A stretch of DNA of 64,000 bases, taken from positions 1,054,001-1,118,000 of the forward strand of contig NC_133666.1 of assembly GCF_037893015.1 (NCBI RefSeq), written 5' to 3'. Below are positions 11,445 through 23,271 of the stretch, piece after piece. The notes beneath the pieces are model-generated. The model had not been told where the DNA came from, searched no databases, and saw only the letters and a program-made list of their open reading frames with translations. The position numbers were made by a program, and so were the translations under genes. The DNA is from Macrotis lagotis (Eukaryota > Chordata > Mammalia > Peramelemorphia > Peramelidae). Numbering within the stretch: position 1 is the stretch's first letter; every line of letters begins with the position of its first letter.

Positions 11445-11890
11445 GTGGACTAAATCTACAGATACCTCTGTATCCCTGCCCCATCACCCTTTTATCATGG
11501 CCTCTTCCACCTCACCTCTCCCTTCTTCCAAGTTGCCCTACTAGATGTAACCCAGTGCACAAAATACCATTTTCTGTGCCCACAGATAACTCCTTGCTCT
11601 TCTTTTTTTGTGGGGGAAGGGGGAATAGGGTTGAGATGGTTTTAATCTTTTTTTCCATCATTAATGACTTTTTAAAGACTGAGAAAATAGTATGTTAGTG
11701 GGGGAAAGGGGTTGGGGAACATAACCACAGCTTCTATCTAATCGAGTTTGTACATCAACATAGACTTGTGGCTTCAGGGGGAAAAATTAAAAGAACGAGC
11801 ATTTGAATTAAAAAAAAAGATTGAGGGAAAAGCTCTGTCTATGAAAATGCAGCCCTTCTCTCATTTGCATCTCAAGCTTGGTTTTCAAGT
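11445..11890 (+). pseudogene. GLUL: 3'UTR-derived part of the GLUL pseudogene
   Basis: Directly after the stop the sequence reads 'gtggacta', like the start of the human GLUL 3'UTR. Around 11,695-11,740 the block 'gtgggggaaaggggttgggg' followed by 'acataaccacagcttc' also corresponds to it. I place its end before the LTR that begins near 11,900. No poly-A tract marks the border. Confidence 0.6.
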
Positions 11891-11899
11891 TTGTGGAAG

Positions 11900-12297
11900 A
11901 ATGAAGAAGGAAGGCCATCCAGAGAAGACAGAAAAACTACTCTGGTTCTCTAGCTAAGAGATGAATTCTTCTCTTTTTGATTCTTTGGTAAAGAGCAGAC
12001 AATGATCCTGGGGCAAATTGGATATTCTCAGTCTTGATGCAGGGACAGATTTTATGGCTGAGTTAGATAACCATCAAAGTAATCAATAACATACAGATAT
12101 GGGATTTGATTGGTTGGCCACCAAAGTTTTGTGACTTGTAAATTCTGTATAAATTGCCCCCAAAAATTTTGGGAAAAGTTTGGTGTTCGTTAGAATGGCA
12201 TCTACCCATGTGTTTGCTAAGATCCTAGAGAATTAAACTTCATTTATTAAACTAACTTTGTTATTTCATTTTTAGTTAAAGGAAATTAAGGTAAACA
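11900..12297 (+). mobile_element. Solo LTR, retroviral fossil (LTR group A)
   Basis: Homologous to the minus-strand copies at 50.93-51.34 and 57.79-58.35 kb. All share a 'tggttggcc' block, a TATA-like 'tataaat' and a polyadenylation-like 'attaaacttcatttat', and end in 'TAAACA' or 'TTAACA'. The 5' border is soft. No internal retroviral genes adjoin it. The family is unassigned, perhaps ERVL/MaLR-like, and the copy is old. Confidence 0.6.
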
Positions 12298-12367
12298 ATT
12301 TATTTAGCAATGCACAGTAACTCAATCAAATCCATACATGGTTATCTAATTTAAAAAGTGATCCTAG

Positions 12368-12508
12368 GAGTGGTTAGGTTGCCCAGTGGATAGAGCACTG
12401 GCCCTGGAGTCAGGAGTACTTGAGTTCAAATCTGGCCTCAGACACTTATTAATGACCCAGCTGTGTGGCCTTGGGCAAGCCACTTAACCCCACTTGCTTT
12501 GCAAAATC

Positions 12509-12556
<48 letters not shown>
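12368..12556 (+). mobile_element. Short poly-A CORE-SINE with 46-base A tail
   Basis: A full-length copy from 'gagtggttaggttgcccagt' to 'tttgcaaaatcct', followed by an uninterrupted run of A at 12,511-12,556. A long pure tail suggests a young insertion or later slippage growth. Confidence 0.95.
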
Positions 12557-12558
<2 letters not shown>

Positions 12559-13303
12559 TGATCGTATGGCTTCCTACATTTCTTGATTTATGTAGTCCAT
12601 TACTTTCACTTTCAGAGCTAAATTTTTAATTAAATAAAACCAAATCTGGACTTAGAAGTCCTTAAGGCCGAATTCTTAAGTTCTTCTCTTTTTTCCCTAC
12701 AAAACAAAGAAAAAAACTCTTCTTTCTGCAGTTTCTAACTGAAAAGCAGTTAATGTCAGAATAAGATTTTCAGTTTCCATTATTTATTCTGAAACCAAAC
12801 TTCAATATTGAAGTGTTTCATGAAAACTCACCAAACCAGCTGTTTAGAGAGACCACAAAGATTTGTATAGTGGCATCCTGTGTTGCAAGATTTTCAGGAC
12901 TCTGGCCTAGCCCCTACACAAACTCCAAGAAAAGCCCAGTGGCCTCTTCTCAGTTCTCTGGGCCAGTTGAGACTAGAGAAGACCTGCTGGGGAAGCAATA
13001 CACAGAGACCTCTAATTTAAATTATTATTATTAGTAGTAGTAGTAGTAGTAGTAGTTTTTTTAATCATGCTAATTAAGACCAGTCAGAAAATAATTTTAG
13101 GGCCAATTTATATGAAGATTTTAAATAGTCAACCAGTAATTAAATATTTAAACTTATCTATCACACTACATTTTTCTGTTATAACAGCCTTTTTTCTTTT
13201 TGTACACCAGCCACAAAATATTTTTAAGTTACTTTATTAATTTAAGGAGAAAAGTAAGGCATTGTTTTTAAATTTTAAAACCCAGGTTTAAAAATGTATT
13301 TAA
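12557..13303. other. AT-rich sequence with a small trinucleotide repeat
   Basis: No gene is recognised. An (ATT)n/(AGT)n microsatellite lies at 13,020-13,056. Confidence 0.6.
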
Positions 13304-13446
13304 GGGGGACAGCTAGGTGGTGCATGTACCCTGGAGTCAGGAGGACTTGAGTTCAAATTCGACCTCAGACACTTCATAATTACCTAGCTGTGTGGCCTTG
13401 GGCAAGCCACTTAACCCCATTTGCCTTGCAAAAAAACCTAAAAAAA
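13304..13446 (+). mobile_element. Short poly-A CORE-SINE
   Basis: From 'gggggacagctaggtggtgc' to 'gcaaaaaaacctaaaaaa', with a small loss in the head region. Confidence 0.9.
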
Positions 13447-13650
13447 TGTATTTAAGTTTCATATAATGTGTCTCCAAATTCTAAATGTTCAGAATCTACC
13501 TTTCAAATCAACAGACCATTTTACATAAAATAATCCATAATTTATAACCTTTTAAATATCCAATTCAACCTAAATATTTCTCTATTTTTTACAACACACT
13601 TTAAATTCAGAATAGCAGCTAACATGTGTTATCTTCTTCAGATTTAGCAA

Positions 13651-13790
13651 GAGAGGTGCAGTGGATAGAGCACTGGCCCTGGAGTCAGGAGGACCTGAGT
13701 TCAAATTTGACCTCAGATACTTCATAATTGCCTAGCTATGTGACCTTGGGCAAGTCATTTAACTACATTGCCTTAAATAATAAATTAAAA
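13651..13790 (+). mobile_element. Short poly-A CORE-SINE
   Basis: From 'gagaggtgcagtggatagag' to a tail of the type 'ccttaaataataaattaaaa'. The head is truncated by about 15 bases. Confidence 0.9.
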
Positions 13791-14229
13791 AGCAACAACA
13801 GAGACATGCAGTTATGAGTTTTTAAAAAAAAGATTTAAGTAGAGCAACAGAGTTAAGAGATGTTGGAGAGAAAACCTCCAATGGGAATGAGATAAGGAGA
13901 GACAGAGATATGTGCAGAGGGAGAGACTGGGCAGCAAGGGTTAGTAATTGAGTGGGCCAGTTTGAAATAGGAAAAACATGACTGTCTTTTCTTATTCTGA
14001 GAGAATGTCCATTTTTCAGCTAAAAGAGGAGAAAAAATTATAGAAGGAGAAACTAACTACCAGTCTAATTTCAGAAAGAATGAGAGACAGTAGGCCACAG
14101 TCAATCACATTTCAACAATAGACACAAATAACGATCACTCAGCTATGAAAGTCATCACTTCTGCCAACTGGAAAGGGGAAGGGGACCTCAACCTTTCATT
14201 CCATGCTTGCCACTGACTTTGGGAAAGAT
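13791..14229. other. Anonymous sequence
   Basis: No gene or named repeat is seen. Confidence 0.5.
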
Positions 14230-14412
14230 GCTGATGGGGAGAGACACATAGAGAAACAGAGACAGAGAGATGGAGGGAGGGGGGAGACAGAGAAGAGAAG
14301 GGGGAGGGGGGAGAAAGAAAGACAGAAAAAGAGAGAGATAGAGACAGAGACAGACAAAGACAGAGACAGACAGAGAGAGAGAGACAGACAGAGAGAGAGA
14401 CAGAGACAGAGA
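14230..14412 (+). repeat. Purine-rich (GA/GACA)n tract
   Basis: About 180 bases almost entirely of A and G, with regular 'gacaga' units. Open frames on both strands here are by-products of the repeat. Confidence 0.95.
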
Positions 14413-14764
14413 TAAAAATCCCAGAGAAGCTTCTGTTTCAAAATAAAACAACAGTTCAAAACAAGAGCAAATGAGTTGAAAAGGTAACAAACTCACCTTG
14501 AGACAAGGCACTCTATTGTGCCAGGCTCAAAATATGTCTTGGTTTTCTAGGGATTCCTTCTTGTGGTGCTGTCTGGAGGGAAAGTCTATTCCATTTCAAG
14601 TTAAAATTGTCTAAGCCCACTTCTGTCAACTAAAACACTGGTTCAGAATAGAGCTGGGATTTGAAAAGTTATTGACCTCTTTCCCCCCAAGGAGCATGTC
14701 TGAGTCCAGAGGCCCCAACCCTCCTCGAAATTCCCAATCATCTGAGCCACAATGGCACCATTAT

Positions 14765-14945
14765 TGTTAACTATAATTTTCTTAGACTAAAAATGAAATA
14801 ACAAAAATTAGTTTTATCCATGAAATTTTATTGTCCAGGATCTTACTGGACATATGGGTGCATGATCCCATGAAGGAGACCAACCATGATAGAAAATTTG
14901 AGTGCCTCATTTCATTTCATCATATAGAGATGTTTCAACATGTCT
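14765..14945 (-). mobile_element. LTR remnant (LTR group A)
   Basis: The minus strand reads 'aataaaatttcatggataaa', then 'tttgttatttcatttttagt', and ends at 'tagttaaca', like the 3' ends of the other group A copies. Only the 3' part is recognisable. It is an old retroviral fossil. Confidence 0.55.
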
Positions 14946-15329
14946 TAGTGTAGAGAAGATGGGTCTCGTTTTAGGAAATACCAAAGGTTTGGGGTGGGAA
15001 AGAATGTGTCCTGAGCAAGTGGTCATCCCATGACTGAGAGTGGCAAGACAGGGCATTGAAATCTACCATCTGGAGTTCAGGTGTGAGCAGGCATTGGGTC
15101 AGGCCTTGTTCCTGACAAAGTGCTAGGGCAGGCCAAGACATAGAGGAAGCAAGAACTAGGAAGCAAGGACAGCACATAGAAAGACTGTTGGAAATGGCAT
15201 CCACAAGTCAAATAAATCCAAAGTGGCTGGAGAAGAGTAGGTCTCAAGAGGGGAGAGATGGGATGTCTTGAGTGAGACTGGATTGTTTGATCCTCAACTA
15301 AATTATGGGTGATGTGGCCTAAATTCGAG

Positions 15330-15870
15330 GAGGTAGGCATTAACCAAATTATACAGGGCTGTAATAGCCCAAGATTTCATCCTGAAAGCACTAGGGAGCC
15401 AATGGGATTTTTGAGCAGGGTAGAGATCTGGTCAAAGCTATACAACAGAGCTAGAGATGAAGTCATGATAATGTTTGTAGGCTAGGCAAAGACTTTGGGG
15501 TGGGCAGTTTTTTTGAAAAGGATCAAGAGCTTCAAGTGAATTACAAGCACAACATGGGTCCACAGTGTGTGCTCAAATGTGCTAGGTGTTCTAAATATGC
15601 AATAGGTGAAATAAAGTGCAGTTTATTGAGTAAGGGCGGGGGTGATAAAACTTGAGCTTTAAGAAATCACTTTGATGACTGAATGAGGTATGGATTGAAG
15701 TATGGAGATCTAAGGCAGACAGCTACTGCAGTAGTCCTGTTATAAGATAATAAGGAGCAGAGAAGGGGACATATTCAAGAGATGCTCTAAAGGTGAAGCT
15801 GACAAGCCTTGGCAACAGCTTGGATATGGAGAAAGAGAGGAGTCCAGGATGATTTGTAGGATATAAGCTA
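15330..15870 (+). mobile_element. L3/CR1-like LINE fragment
   Basis: The sequence follows the remembered L3 order: 'gggagccaatgggatttttg', 'gcagtagtcctgttat', 'cttggcaacagcttggatat', then 'gagtccaggatgat'. It is diverged and gapped. The area from 14,950 may be an extension. Confidence 0.6.
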
Positions 15871-16455
15871 AGAGACTCATTTGTATCTTTTCCTCCCTGA
15901 GGATTTGTTAAACAATCCCCTCCAGGTTTTAGATTCCATTGCTTCCAGCACCGTCTTCTTCAGCAATTATTTGGTCATATCTAGTTGGCCTCATTGACTT
16001 TGTGCCATCTAAGAGCAGGGGAAAATGAGCTGGTTTGTATTTAGAAAGGTTTGAAGCTTTACATGGTTCCTTACCTCCAAAATCCATGTGATGTCTGTGA
16101 CAATGACCAAATAACCAAACATGGTCTTAGATTACATTTAGAGGTGCACTATGTCTAAAACAAGGAGGGTGATGGTCTCACAATCCTCTGCCTTAGTCAG
16201 GCCATATCTGAACTATTGTGTTTGGCTCTGAATAACAGCCACATTTGAGGAAGGATATTGTGCCTGAGCAGTGGCAGAGAATTCTGAGCTTATAGTGGTC
16301 TGATTAGTCAGTCTTAAGAAGAAACTCAGATCTGAATGGCTAGTTGGATTTCTTTTAGTTCTCTTCTGGGGTCTCGCCTTCTGCTTTGTTTTTCCTAGGA
16401 CATGGTAAATTTGTTTATTCCCAAAAGAATTTTTTTTATTTTCAATTCCAAATTC
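15871..16455. other. Anonymous sequence with an L3/CR1-like scrap
   Basis: Positions 16,150-16,270 ('caggccatatctgaactatt', then 'gaggaaggatattg') resemble the CR1/L3 module. The rest is unrecognised. Confidence 0.45.
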
Positions 16456-16518
16456 TCTCTCTCTCTATCTCTCTGTCTCTCTGTCTCTCTGTCTCTCTGT
16501 GTCTCTGTCTCTTGTCTC

Positions 16519-16604
<86 letters not shown>
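16456..16604 (+). repeat. (CT)n/(CTGT)n microsatellite
   Basis: Nearly pure pyrimidine tract of about 150 bases. The second half is a (TC)n run broken by one G. Confidence 0.98.
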
Positions 16605-17559
16605 TATTTGACTGATTTGAGTTTTTCCCAACTACTAGGATTATTATCAGGGGATTCATTGGTTCCCCATGAAAATTTCATGATTCTGACTCTGCGAGTG
16701 CAGGTATAAAATGAAAACACAGATTAATTCAAAGGTCATTACAACATTAGAAAATAAGGGAGCGATAGTTAAGCATTCCTGAAAGGCCACATGGGTATTG
16801 AGCATGGCAGATGCACCAGACAAGGCCAGCAAGTTGATTAATTTGGCATAGGAGGTTAGAGAGAGGAGGGTATGCACCAGACTCTCCTTAAATGCCCCCT
16901 CAGGGTCCCTGGGAGGGGTGGTGTTTTGGGAGCAGTCCAGGTCTTGTGTTGAAGAGACTGCTGTGGGAGGTGTGGCTGTAGAATGAGACCCTAACTGGTT
17001 TAATGTGATATACTAGCATCATCTAGCATCTAGCTTAACCCATTGGTGACCCATCAGTGAACACATGACCAAGGTCAAAATAAAGGTCAAGAGGAAACCT
17101 TTTAACAGTGTAGAGAAAGTTACAAGGATCATTTCCCAATATGTATATTTATCTGTGCCCATAATTCCCTTTCTCATGATCAGATGGATGATTCAGAACA
17201 CTGAAAAAGAAAAGGAAAACTAAGGGAATGACCAAGCATGAGTTAGCTTTCCAGACAGAAAATCCCAAAAAAGAAGAGGCTTGTGGTCCAGAACTTAAAA
17301 AGCAGCAGGTTCCTTCCTAATAGCAAATGGCACTGATTCTGATGCCTGAACAAATGCTTTAAATGAAAGAAGGTCAAAACTCATGTTTCAGATCAGAGCC
17401 CAAGTCAAAAACAGCTTCAGGTTATCCTTGTATGTTTGGAATTATTTGACCCGAGGACTTCATGATCTGCTTAGTAACCCATACTGCATGACTTCTAAAC
17501 AGTTTGTTTAGATATTTCACCATGAGATGAGAGATGGGAACATGAAGAAAAAAACACTG
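16605..17559. other. Anonymous sequence
   Basis: No gene or repeat family is recognised. Confidence 0.5.
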
Positions 17560-17820
17560 AGAGGGCATACTAATGTTTTTAAGTCATTCTGGCTTTCTTT
17601 GACCCAGTGGAATGTCTCTTCCTGCTGCATTTTGAGATAGCCTTTAGAAATACTGATGACGTATGTGAGTTTATCTTACATCCTGCAATTTTCCTAAAGG
17701 TGTTCATTATTTCAAGTAGTGTTTTTAGGTGATTCTCTAGGGTTCTCTAAGTAAACTACCTGCAAAGGGGAAGAGTTTTGTTTCCTCGTTGCCTATTTGA
17801 ATTCCTTCATTTTTTTGTGG
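17560..17820 (-). mobile_element. L1 ORF2 fragment (around the RT active site)
   Basis: The minus strand aligns with the region after the YADD-type box of L1. Degenerate 'LFPFAGSLLREP' stands where 'LFADDMMVYLENP' is expected, followed by 'GCKINSH'-like residues. The catalytic aspartates are lost and stops are frequent. Confidence 0.6.
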
Positions 17821-17859
17821 AGGGGGGGGGTATTTTATATTGTAATGATTGCAGATTAT

Positions 17860-18165
17860 TGAAATCTAGATCTGGAAGGGATCTCAAAGTCCATCTAGTC
17901 CAACCCCTTCCTTTTACAGCATGGGAAACTAAGGCCTTTGGCAATTGAGGGATTTGTCCAAATAGGATCATAGACTTAGAACTTTCCAAAGCCTCATTTT
18001 ACAGACAAAGAAACTGAGGCCTAGGAAATAGTTACCATCTAGTTCAATTGTCTCATTTAAACCATAAGGAAACTAATAGCAAAGGAAGAGCAAGTGATTT
18101 ACCCAAGATCAAGAAGGTAGTTGGTGGCAGAAAAGGAGTCTGAACCAGTATTCTTAACTTCTGGG
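17860..18165 (-). mobile_element. Two MIR/THER-type CORE-SINE fragments
   Basis: The pattern 'tctagtccaacccctt', then 'ttttacag', then 'gaaactaaggc', is seen twice (17,860-17,960 and 17,990-18,165). It matches old CORE-SINE relatives. The borders are soft. Confidence 0.55.
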
Positions 18166-18910
18166 TAATGCCAAGAGTTTGTCAGATTCAGGAATGAACT
18201 GATCCAGACTACAGAGAACCACTTCCTGCCTCCTAACTGAAATGGTGGATAGACCTTACCAGTCATGTTTAGGCAACCCCAATTTACTTTGCTTGACTTC
18301 TTTGTTATCTGAGAGGAGGAGTGTTGTGGATCAGAAAAGAATCAAGTGATAAGCGATGGCAAAAAGAAAAAGAAGAAAATGTGAGTGAAAGATAGCAGAA
18401 GGAAGTTCCGAATGGAGCACAGACAAGGAGGGGAAGGGGAAAGGGGTGTGGTTAATATGATGTAGAAAATGCAGAAATCTGCCCTGGTCCCCATTCCCAG
18501 ACCCAAGAATTTCCAGAGACTGACCAGACATTCTCAGGTCCAACCTGTGTAAATGTCCTAAACTTTCCCTTCCAGGATTCCCAAGCTTTCTCTATGAATT
18601 TTCAGTAGTTATTCAAAACAATTGACCTTGGGAAACTAGAGAATGTCCCAAGCCCCAGGTACCTGCCTTTTCCCAATCCCTGCTCTTAGTACTCTAGCCC
18701 TTGCTGCTCTCCAGTTACAACTCATTTGTCCTAATTAAAGACCTCAGTTTTGCCATATTTGCTGTTTTTTCTTGAATCCGGGTTGACAACTGGAGATTTT
18801 AAAAATGAAGCTATATCATTGGAGATTGAGCTTCAAAGTTTACTGCCGTTCTTTGTTTAGGGAGATGGTCATTTTGTGGATGACTGTCAAGTTCCTAAAT
18901 AAAAATATAT
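18166..18910. other. Anonymous sequence
   Basis: No gene or repeat family is recognised. Confidence 0.5.
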
Positions 18911-19057
18911 TTCTTTTTTTGCAAGGCAGTGGGAGTTAAGTGGCTTGCCCAAGACCACACAGCTAGGTAATTATGAAGGGTCTGAGGCCAGCTTTGAACT
19001 CAGGTACTCCTGACTCCAGGGCTGGTGTTCTATCCACTGTGCCACCTAGCCACACCT
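18911..19057 (-). mobile_element. Short poly-A CORE-SINE
   Basis: Minus-strand copy from 'tttttttgcaaggcagtggg' to 'gccacctagccacacc'. Confidence 0.92.
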
Positions 19058-20225
19058 AAACTATATTTCTTAAACTGTAGAGGAGTTGATCTTTGACTAT
19101 CCTGCACTGAAGAAATGCCAGAGTTTACACAAGGTATGAATGAAATATTAAACTCCCTACAAAGATGGTTCTAGCCCAAGATTCCTGAATAAGTATGAAC
19201 ATCTTTTTCTGATTCAGTAAAGAGAGGAAAAAATGAGACTGAGTGAGCAAATAAACCAGGCCACTGGGAGTTTTGAATATCAAAGCCTTAGGGAGTTTGG
19301 AAGGGTCGCAAATTGGGAGTCAGAAGTAGAAAAAAAACCAGGCCCTAGATAAAGCTTACACTTGGTAGGGAGTAGAATAATGCTCCAGGTTTCATTTCTG
19401 CCTGGGTTTTTGAGAAATAAATGGAAGCAAGAAGTCTATGTTTTACTGCTAAATAGGAGAAGGCAAGAGAAAGATGTGGATTGGGGTGTTAGAAGGGAAG
19501 CCTGCAATCTACAATAGACTGGAAGGAATTTGGGTCTACTGGATGAGAAGTCATCCATTTGCATTTGACTGAGATGAGAACCACATTGATTTACAATGAG
19601 ATGTGAACAAAAGGAAACTATCCCAGTAGAGAAAACCTCCTACTGTAAGCCAAAAAATGAAGGGGAATCCAAATTGTTTAATAAAACTATTAAATCAAAG
19701 CTTTTTACAATAACTCTAAGAGATATTACAGGGAAATGAAATGAATGCATTTAGGAAGAATGAGATTCATGTAGGACTAATGGGAAAAAATATACCAGGT
19801 CTTCTGGATAGAGTTGTAACCTCTGGACTACTCAGGCAGTGGGGAAATAGACTTGTGCTTGGGATATGGACTGTAGGCCTGGTCTGTACCCATAAAACCT
19901 TCTTCCTGACTTCACCAATAAGCACGTGGTCATTTTAGTGAGAAAGAACTTCTTTGTTTTGGTCGTTTCTAATGTTAAATCAATCTTTCTGTCCCTAATG
20001 TCTTTGGGGTCAGAGTTGGTCTCTTAAATGATTTCTTTCAGGTTCACTGGAAGCCATGAAACCTTTAAGTGGCTACATTTCCCCCCTACATCATATGGGC
20101 TACATAGGCTCCAAGGGGAAGCTGACTTTCTACCATTTTCTGGTTTCTGTCTTGTCAATTGCATAATATTTTTAAACTGTGTTCCTTGGGTTGGGGGGGG
20201 GGGTGGGAGGAGAAACTGATTTATT
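19058..20225. other. Anonymous sequence
   Basis: No gene or repeat family is recognised. Confidence 0.5.
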
Positions 20226-20227
20226 TA

Positions 20228-20835
20228 GACAGGGCTCAACCTTTATGCCTCAGTCACCTTTGCCACTAGATGAGAAGTCAAGGCCTATGGGCATCTCCCC
20301 CCATGTTAATTACGAACTCAGGATGACAATAATAGGAGTTTGGAAAACTTGTCCTGCCCTCATGATGCTTAAAGTCCAGGATGAGATAACAATTCATCAG
20401 TGTTATATAAGGATGATAGTCTCTGAGGAATAATCAGAGAACTTAATATTGTGCCACCTTCCTAGACAGGCCACAAAGAAGGTTAAGGATTTCCCATCCC
20501 CTATTTTGTATAAATATTCCCCTCTCTCTTGCTTTGGGGTGGTCATCTTGGTCAGATAGCCTCCACTTACTGGTTTTTGATAAATTCTAGAAAAGAGAAC
20601 TTCATGCATAACCTATATTTGCTAACATTTTATTTTAGGGTTTTTTCTTTTTTGGTTTCTGCAAGGCAGTGGGGTTAAATGACTTGTCCAAGGCCACACA
20701 GCTAGGTCATTATGAAGTATCTGAGGTCAAAGCTGAACTCAGGTACTCCTGACTCCAGGGCCCTGTTCTATACACTGCACCACCTAGCTGCCCCACTCTG
20801 ACATGTTATTTTAACCCAATATTTGTTATCTTTAC
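20228..20835 (+). mobile_element. LTR-like repeat (LTR group B), interrupted by a SINE
   Basis: Shares an ordered series of blocks with 31.32-31.73 kb: 'tcacctttg', 'ctgccctcatgatgctt', 'aacttaatattgtg', 'tgtataaat' and 'tcctctctctt'-like. A SINE sits at 20,638-20,794. It is an old retroviral fossil. The two group B copies differ a lot, so I treat them as separate old LTRs rather than one dated provirus. I recognised no gag, pol or env sequence between them. Confidence 0.5.
20638..20794 (-). mobile_element. Short poly-A CORE-SINE
   Basis: Minus-strand copy from 'tttctgcaaggcagtggggt' to 'caccacctagctgcccc', inserted in the group B LTR-like repeat. Confidence 0.93.
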
Positions 20836-22021
20836 AGTTTTTGTGTTATGACATGAGGCTCCAACCAGCCACGCTCCTTGGAAGGCAAGAGATCTGTAAT
20901 TTTTCAAATCCCTGCTCTATTTTGAACCCTTGTTTTAGTTGGCAGATGTGAGATTAGACCATTTCAACTTGAAAAGGGGGGACTCCTTTGAACAATGCTG
21001 TATATGGAATACCTAAAAGAAAGCTAGGCTAGATTTGGGGCCTAGCCAAAGCTAGCCTTGCCGTGGTTCAGAAGGCTACCACTTTCCAACTGACTTGTTC
21101 TCTTTTTGAGCCTTTGTTTTGTTTGAAGTTGAAATGTCCTCTGGAACACACCTCACAGTTGAATAGGAATTCTTGACCCTGGTGGAGGGGTTAGGAATTT
21201 GATCTGTTTTGACTTCCAGATCCCAAGATGGCCTTGGGCTCCCCTCTAAAGTGAGAATTTATTCAGGGGTGGGTTCAATTTGTGTCTTTGGGGGTCTCTA
21301 GGGTGAGAACAAAGTGAGGGTCCTCCTTGTGTTGTCTGAACTTTTGGTAGCTTTGGGACTTGTGCCTTTGGCATGCCTCTATGTGAGGCTTGGTTCAGGT
21401 AACCCTCCCTTTTGTTTACATGTCTATTCAGGTAAGTGTCTATTTGGTGCTCTTCTTAATACTGGTATTTCTGTTATTAACTAATACTAGAGTTTTGAAT
21501 GAGAGTTTTGACATGGAATTTCTTCACATGGTCTCCAGCCACTTGCCTCTCTTTCCCCTTTACAAAAGGCCACCAATGCCCTTTAACTAGCACCAACCTA
21601 AGGGTGGGGGGGCTTAGGAAAGTTCACAGGATCCCTGCCTCTTTGCCCTCAGAGATATTAGTGGATGTTGAATGGGAAGATTAAGGGGAAACCGTCCCTT
21701 GGCTCCCTTAATCTATTTCTATCTGTTTTGGTTTAGGTTGCATTGATTTCTCTGTGCCAGGATTGGTGGTGTGAGTTGTCTATTGTATTGTCTTTGTCCT
21801 GATTGACCAAAACTCTTGTGCTTTTTATTTTCCCTCCCCTGCCAGGGAAGTGGCTTCTAATCACCCACCATTTCTTGAATTTCTTCTCTCCAGATTGCCA
21901 TTTGGGCAGACCCTGGGAAATAGGGAAGGCAGAAATGGCCCTTGGGAGAGACCAAAGGCTGCCGGGTCTGTTTCTAAGCTCCCAAACCCTCATGACTCAT
22001 TCGTTTCTTAAACTTGGCTCC
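20836..22021. other. Anonymous sequence between LTR-like repeat and pyrimidine tract
   Basis: No protein family is recognised. It could be decayed internal sequence of an LTR element, but I see nothing that proves it. Confidence 0.4.
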
Positions 22022-22411
22022 ACAGCTCTCTCTCTCCCCTCTCTCTCTCTCTCACTGTCCATCTCTCTCGCTTTCTCTCTGTGTCTCTCTCTCTTTGTCT
22101 CTCTGTCTCTGTCTCTCTCTCTCTCTGTGTCTGTCTGTCTGTCTCTCTCTCTTCTCTCTCCCTATCTATCTGCCTCTATCTTTCTGTCTCTCTCTGTCTC
22201 TTTATCTGTCTCCCTCTCCCTCTCCCTCTCTCTCTCTCTCTTTCTGTCTCCCTGTCTCTATCTCTGTTTCTCCATCTCCCCCCCGACTTGTCTCCCCTCT
22301 CTCTTTCTGTCTCTCCCTCTGTCTCTCTGTCTCTATCTCTCTCTGTCTCTGTCTATCTCTCTCTCCTCTACCCTCCCCTCTGTCTCTGTCTTTGTCTGTC
22401 TGTCTGGCTGG

Positions 22412-22449
<38 letters not shown>

Positions 22450-22455
22450 TCATCT
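22022..22455 (+). repeat. 430-bp pyrimidine-rich (CTCT/CTGT)n tract
   Basis: Long imperfect array of 'ctctctgtct' and 'ctctctccc' units on the plus strand. It gives rise to serine/leucine-rich open frames in several phases, none of which looks like a gene. Confidence 0.97.
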
Positions 22456-23074
22456 TATCTTATTCATGCTGAAGGCTTTTCTCCCCCCTCCCTCCCTCCC
22501 TCACCTCTATGTCTCTGTAAATCTATAAACCTTGCTAGGCCAGACCAGGTGCTAGTTTGAAATTGGAAGTTGGTTTTAAGAAAATGGGATTAAAAAATAA
22601 TAGAAAAGGATTTGGCTTTGCCTTGGGTATTTTAAAGGTTCTACTAGTTCAACTACTATAAAAATGTACTGTTGAAATAAAAACCATATTCGGGAAATGT
22701 GGACTTTTGACTCTATCCACTTTAATAATCGTATCTTGGAAAACATCTTGGGTCTTATCATAAGAGACAGGAAGTAACTTCAAAATGTGCTGCTCCTTTT
22801 CAAGTAATCTGAATAGATCCTGGAAGTTTTTGGCATTTGATTTTTAAGGCAACAGAAGTCTATTTGTGTGATTGCCTATATGGATATGAACTAGACTTGT
22901 AAATCAGAAGAGAAGCTATGAAATCTTGTTGGGAGTGTGGAACCCGAATGGAAATGGTTTAGGATGTGTTTGTTTGGGGTCGATTGAATCCTAGCATGAT
23001 CAAAGTGAACACAATGCATGTTTGGGGAGCTCTCATAGAATAATCAAATGTTTGGTTTCAGAATAAATGATGGA
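22456..23074. other. Anonymous sequence
   Basis: No gene or repeat family is recognised. Confidence 0.5.
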
Positions 23075-23233
23075 GGGGCAGCTAGGTGGCACAGTGGCTA
23101 GAGCACGGGTCCTGGAGTCAGGAGGACCTGAGTTCAAATCCAGCCTTAGACACTTGATACAAACTGTGTGGCCTTGGGCAAGTCACTTTACCCCAATTCC
23201 TTAAGTAATAAATAAAACAAAATTTTAAAAAAG
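23075..23233 (+). mobile_element. Short poly-A CORE-SINE
   Basis: From 'ggggcagctaggtggcacag' to an A-rich tail near 23,230. Confidence 0.93.
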
Positions 23234-23271
23234 AAATCAGTCAGTAATTTGGGTTTAAACTAGGAGAAAAG

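Noticed and set aside
11890-12297. Extending the GLUL 3'UTR to the 'attaaa' near 12,232
   Set aside because: This part is homologous to LTR copies at 51 and 58 kb, so it is not GLUL-derived.
22014-22560. Three overlapping serine/leucine-rich open frames of 150-240 codons
   Set aside because: They lie wholly on the CT/GT simple repeat, in several phases, and have no domain content.
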